From: Treponema sp.
Lineage (GTDB): Bacteria; Spirochaetota; Spirochaetia; Treponematales; Treponemataceae
Reading direction: 5' to 3'
Length of the DNA stretch: 64,000 bases
Assembly: GCA_016296575.1 (NCBI GenBank)
Contig: JAEDJA010000005.1
Coordinates: 1-64,000, forward strand
The position numbers and the translations under genes were made by a program. Each line of letters begins with the position of its first letter. Within the stretch, counting starts at the first letter, position 1. Of the stretch, positions 62,752 through 64,000 are shown in pieces. A model generated the notes under the pieces. It saw only the letters and a program-made list of their open reading frames with translations, was not told where the DNA came from and searched no databases.

Positions 62752-63378
62752 CTAGTTATATTTGCTCCACTCAATTGCCATCTGCCTCATTTCGGCACTG
62801 GAAGAACAGTGGAGTTTTGATTTTATATTTTCCTTATGGGTATCAATAGTCTTGATGCTCAGATTAAGTTTTTCTGCAATTTCGACAGTACCATAACCCT
62901 TTCCAATCAAAGAAAAAATCTGGAGCTGGCGGTCTGAAAGATCGGAGATTGAACTGTTTCCGTTGGTGTATTCAGTCATTCGCTGTTTTTCTGATTCACT
63001 GAGATAAATCTGTCCGCTCATTACGGTTTCAATAGCAATCATTACGGAAGTTTCAGCTTCTTCTTTCATGATATAACCTCGTGCACCAGCTTTTATTGCA
63101 CGTTCCGCATAATAACGTTCATCATGCATTGAAAGTACCAGAACAACAGTCTGTGGCTGCTGAATCAGAATATCTTTTATAAGATCAAGTCCATCTTCCT
63201 GTCCAAGGTTTAAATCAACAATGGCCAGCTGGGGACGGTGTTCATTCAAAAGAGCAAGTGCTTCATTTCTATCTTTTGCCATACCCACAACTTTATAATA
63301 ACGCTGACTTTCTATAAGCTGTGTAAGTCCCCGGGAAAAAAGAGGATGATCATCAATAATCAAAACTGAATTAGCCAT
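62752..63378 (-). CDS. LuxR-type (NarL/FixJ) response regulator
   Basis: A 208-residue two-component regulator starting MANSVLIIDDHPLF. The receiver (1-~120) has phospho-acceptor Asp55 (AIVDLNLGQEDG) and the acidic pair at 9/10. A LuxR helix-turn-helix occupies ~140-205 (LSDRQLQIFSLIGKGYGTVEIAEKLNLSIKTIDTHKENIKSKL, one continuous four-helix unit). The start at 63378 is preferred to 63396; TATTAT lies 6 nt upstream. Its histidine kinase is not visible here. Divergent, by 45 nt, from the next gene. Confidence 0.88.
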   Translation of the reverse strand: MANSVLIIDDHPLFSRGLTQLIESQRYYKVVGMAKDRNEALALLNEHRPQLAIVDLNLGQEDGLDLIKDILIQQPQTVVLVLSMHDERYYAERAIKAGARGYIMKEEAETSVMIAIETVMSGQIYLSESEKQRMTEYTNGNSSISDLSDRQLQIFSLIGKGYGTVEIAEKLNLSIKTIDTHKENIKSKLHCSSSAEMRQMAIEWSKYN

Positions 63379-63423
63379 ACTCAAATAATAACACAAAATC
63401 TCTAATAGTGATATACTAAAAAT

Positions 63424-64000
63424 ATGGCAGAAAGAAAAAATGATAAATTCCGCGTAGCAGTTATATTCAATGTTCTGAATGAGCAGTATCAGATTTCCAT
63501 TCTTGAAGGGATGAAAGCAAAAGCTCTTGAACTGGGACTTGAACTTGTGTTTATTCAGCAGGAAGTCAGCTTCAATAAAACCGGTATTGCTTCCATTTTT
63601 CCACTGGAAAATTATCTGAACGCAGACGGAATTATCCTTATGTCATCTGTTTTTCCTGGAAACGATAAAATAAACACTTACACGGGCATAAAGAATCTTT
63701 ACGGCAACAAACCTGTAATAACAGTTGGAAAAGAAATTCCAGGAATTCCAAGTGTTATGATACGAACAAAAGATTCCATGGAACATCTGGTAGCACACCT
63801 TGTTGAACAGCATGATTACAAAACTTTTCTTTATTTAAGTGGTCTTGCTGATCACCGGGACAACAAAAACCGTCAGAAAGTCTTTGTAGATTCAATGGAA
63901 AAATATAAAAAAGAAAAAAGGTCTGTTTCTTACGATATTCTGATTGGAAATTTTTCGGAAGTTGAAGCCATCGACAAAATGTCAGCCTACATAAGCACCC
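63424..64000 (+). CDS. Periplasmic-binding-protein-like sensor, 5' part only
   Basis: The frame runs off the window end after 192 residues. It begins MAERKNDKFRVAVIFNVLNEQYQ and folds like the LacI/PBP type-I ligand-binding domain (GMKAKALELGLELVFIQQE; DGIILMSS; YKTFLYLSGLADHRDNKNRQ). There is no N-terminal helix-turn-helix and no signal peptide. In spirochaetes such cytoplasmic sugar-sensor domains are often fused to GGDEF or kinase domains, but the C-terminal part is outside the window. TATACT lies 6 nt before the ATG and no ribosome site is present. Confidence 0.7.
   Translation, partial: MAERKNDKFRVAVIFNVLNEQYQISILEGMKAKALELGLELVFIQQEVSFNKTGIASIFPLENYLNADGIILMSSVFPGNDKINTYTGIKNLYGNKPVITVGKEIPGIPSVMIRTKDSMEHLVAHLVEQHDYKTFLYLSGLADHRDNKNRQKVFVDSMEKYKKEKRSVSYDILIGNFSEVEAIDKMSAYIST

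Overview
The window is about 64 kb of an AT-rich chromosome that reads as a Treponema-like spirochaete, probably a carbohydrate-fermenting host-associated one. The evidence is the mix of gene families (LUD protein, polyamine importer potABCD, cdaA-cdaR-acpS cluster, MATE pump, intracellular GH43 and GH95 glycosidases, many Treponema-style lipoproteins and SPOR/TPR/ankyrin proteins), the frequent TTG starts and the tmRNA. This is inferred from gene content; I cannot name a species. Nearly everything is chromosomal housekeeping. I see no phage, no CRISPR array, no autonomous transposase, no rRNA and no tRNA gene.

Layout. 1-3.9 kb: a small lipoprotein, an exported S41-like/transglutaminase-like protein, and two truncated genes joined head to head near 3,480. 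3.9-9.3 kb (minus): icd, GH43, purC, ttcA and miaA, with a structured gap between ttcA and miaA. 9.3-15.4 kb: the first copy of a miniature inverted-repeat element, an acidic RlpA-like/SPOR envelope protein, two exported proteins, an nrnA-like phosphoesterase, a sigma-like DNA-binding protein and rdgB. 15.4-24.2 kb (plus): a second miniature element, a partner-switching cassette (SpoIIE phosphatase, STAS protein, RsbW-like kinase), tmRNA, a cysteine-less HMA-like protein, a D-2-hydroxyacid dehydrogenase, an ankyrin lipoprotein, rsmD, two conserved proteins and rlmN. 24.3-30.7 kb (minus): thrA-cdaA-cdaR-acpS-DUF2225-truA. 30.7-38.9 kb: a small membrane protein, recQ, potABCD, proC and leuB. 39-45 kb: GH95 with folA, a GGDEF-EAL protein and paaK. 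45-50 kb: fba with a downstream hairpin array, a LUD protein, a very long fold-back, then hslU, hslV and xer. 50-54.6 kb (minus): a MoxR/VWA cassette with a third, composite miniature element at its start, and argG behind putative ARG boxes. 54.8-64 kb: a HTH-receiver fusion, malQ, MATE, cimA, pyridoxal kinase, an S1-domain protein, a membrane protein, a LuxR-type response regulator and the start of a sensor protein.

How it fits together. Amino-acid synthesis is well represented (thrA, leuB, cimA, proC, argG), together with purine and folate steps (purC, folA) and RNA modification (miaA, ttcA, truA, rlmN, rsmD). Signalling is rich for the size: cyclic-di-AMP synthesis (cdaA/cdaR), cyclic-di-GMP turnover (GGDEF-EAL), a partner-switching module and two response regulators. 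Glycan use is indicated by GH43, GH95 and malQ, none with an export signal.

The least expected signals are regulatory or structural. They are: a recurring -10 box placed 6-7 nt before the start codon of genes lacking a Shine-Dalgarno site (candidate leaderless mRNAs); a three-copy mosaic miniature-element family sitting just upstream of three different genes; an apparent tmRNA promoter embedded in the preceding terminator with a long, charged tmRNA tag; and a roughly 195-bp multi-tier fold-back between two convergent genes. I found no clearly novel multi-gene defence or biosynthetic system.
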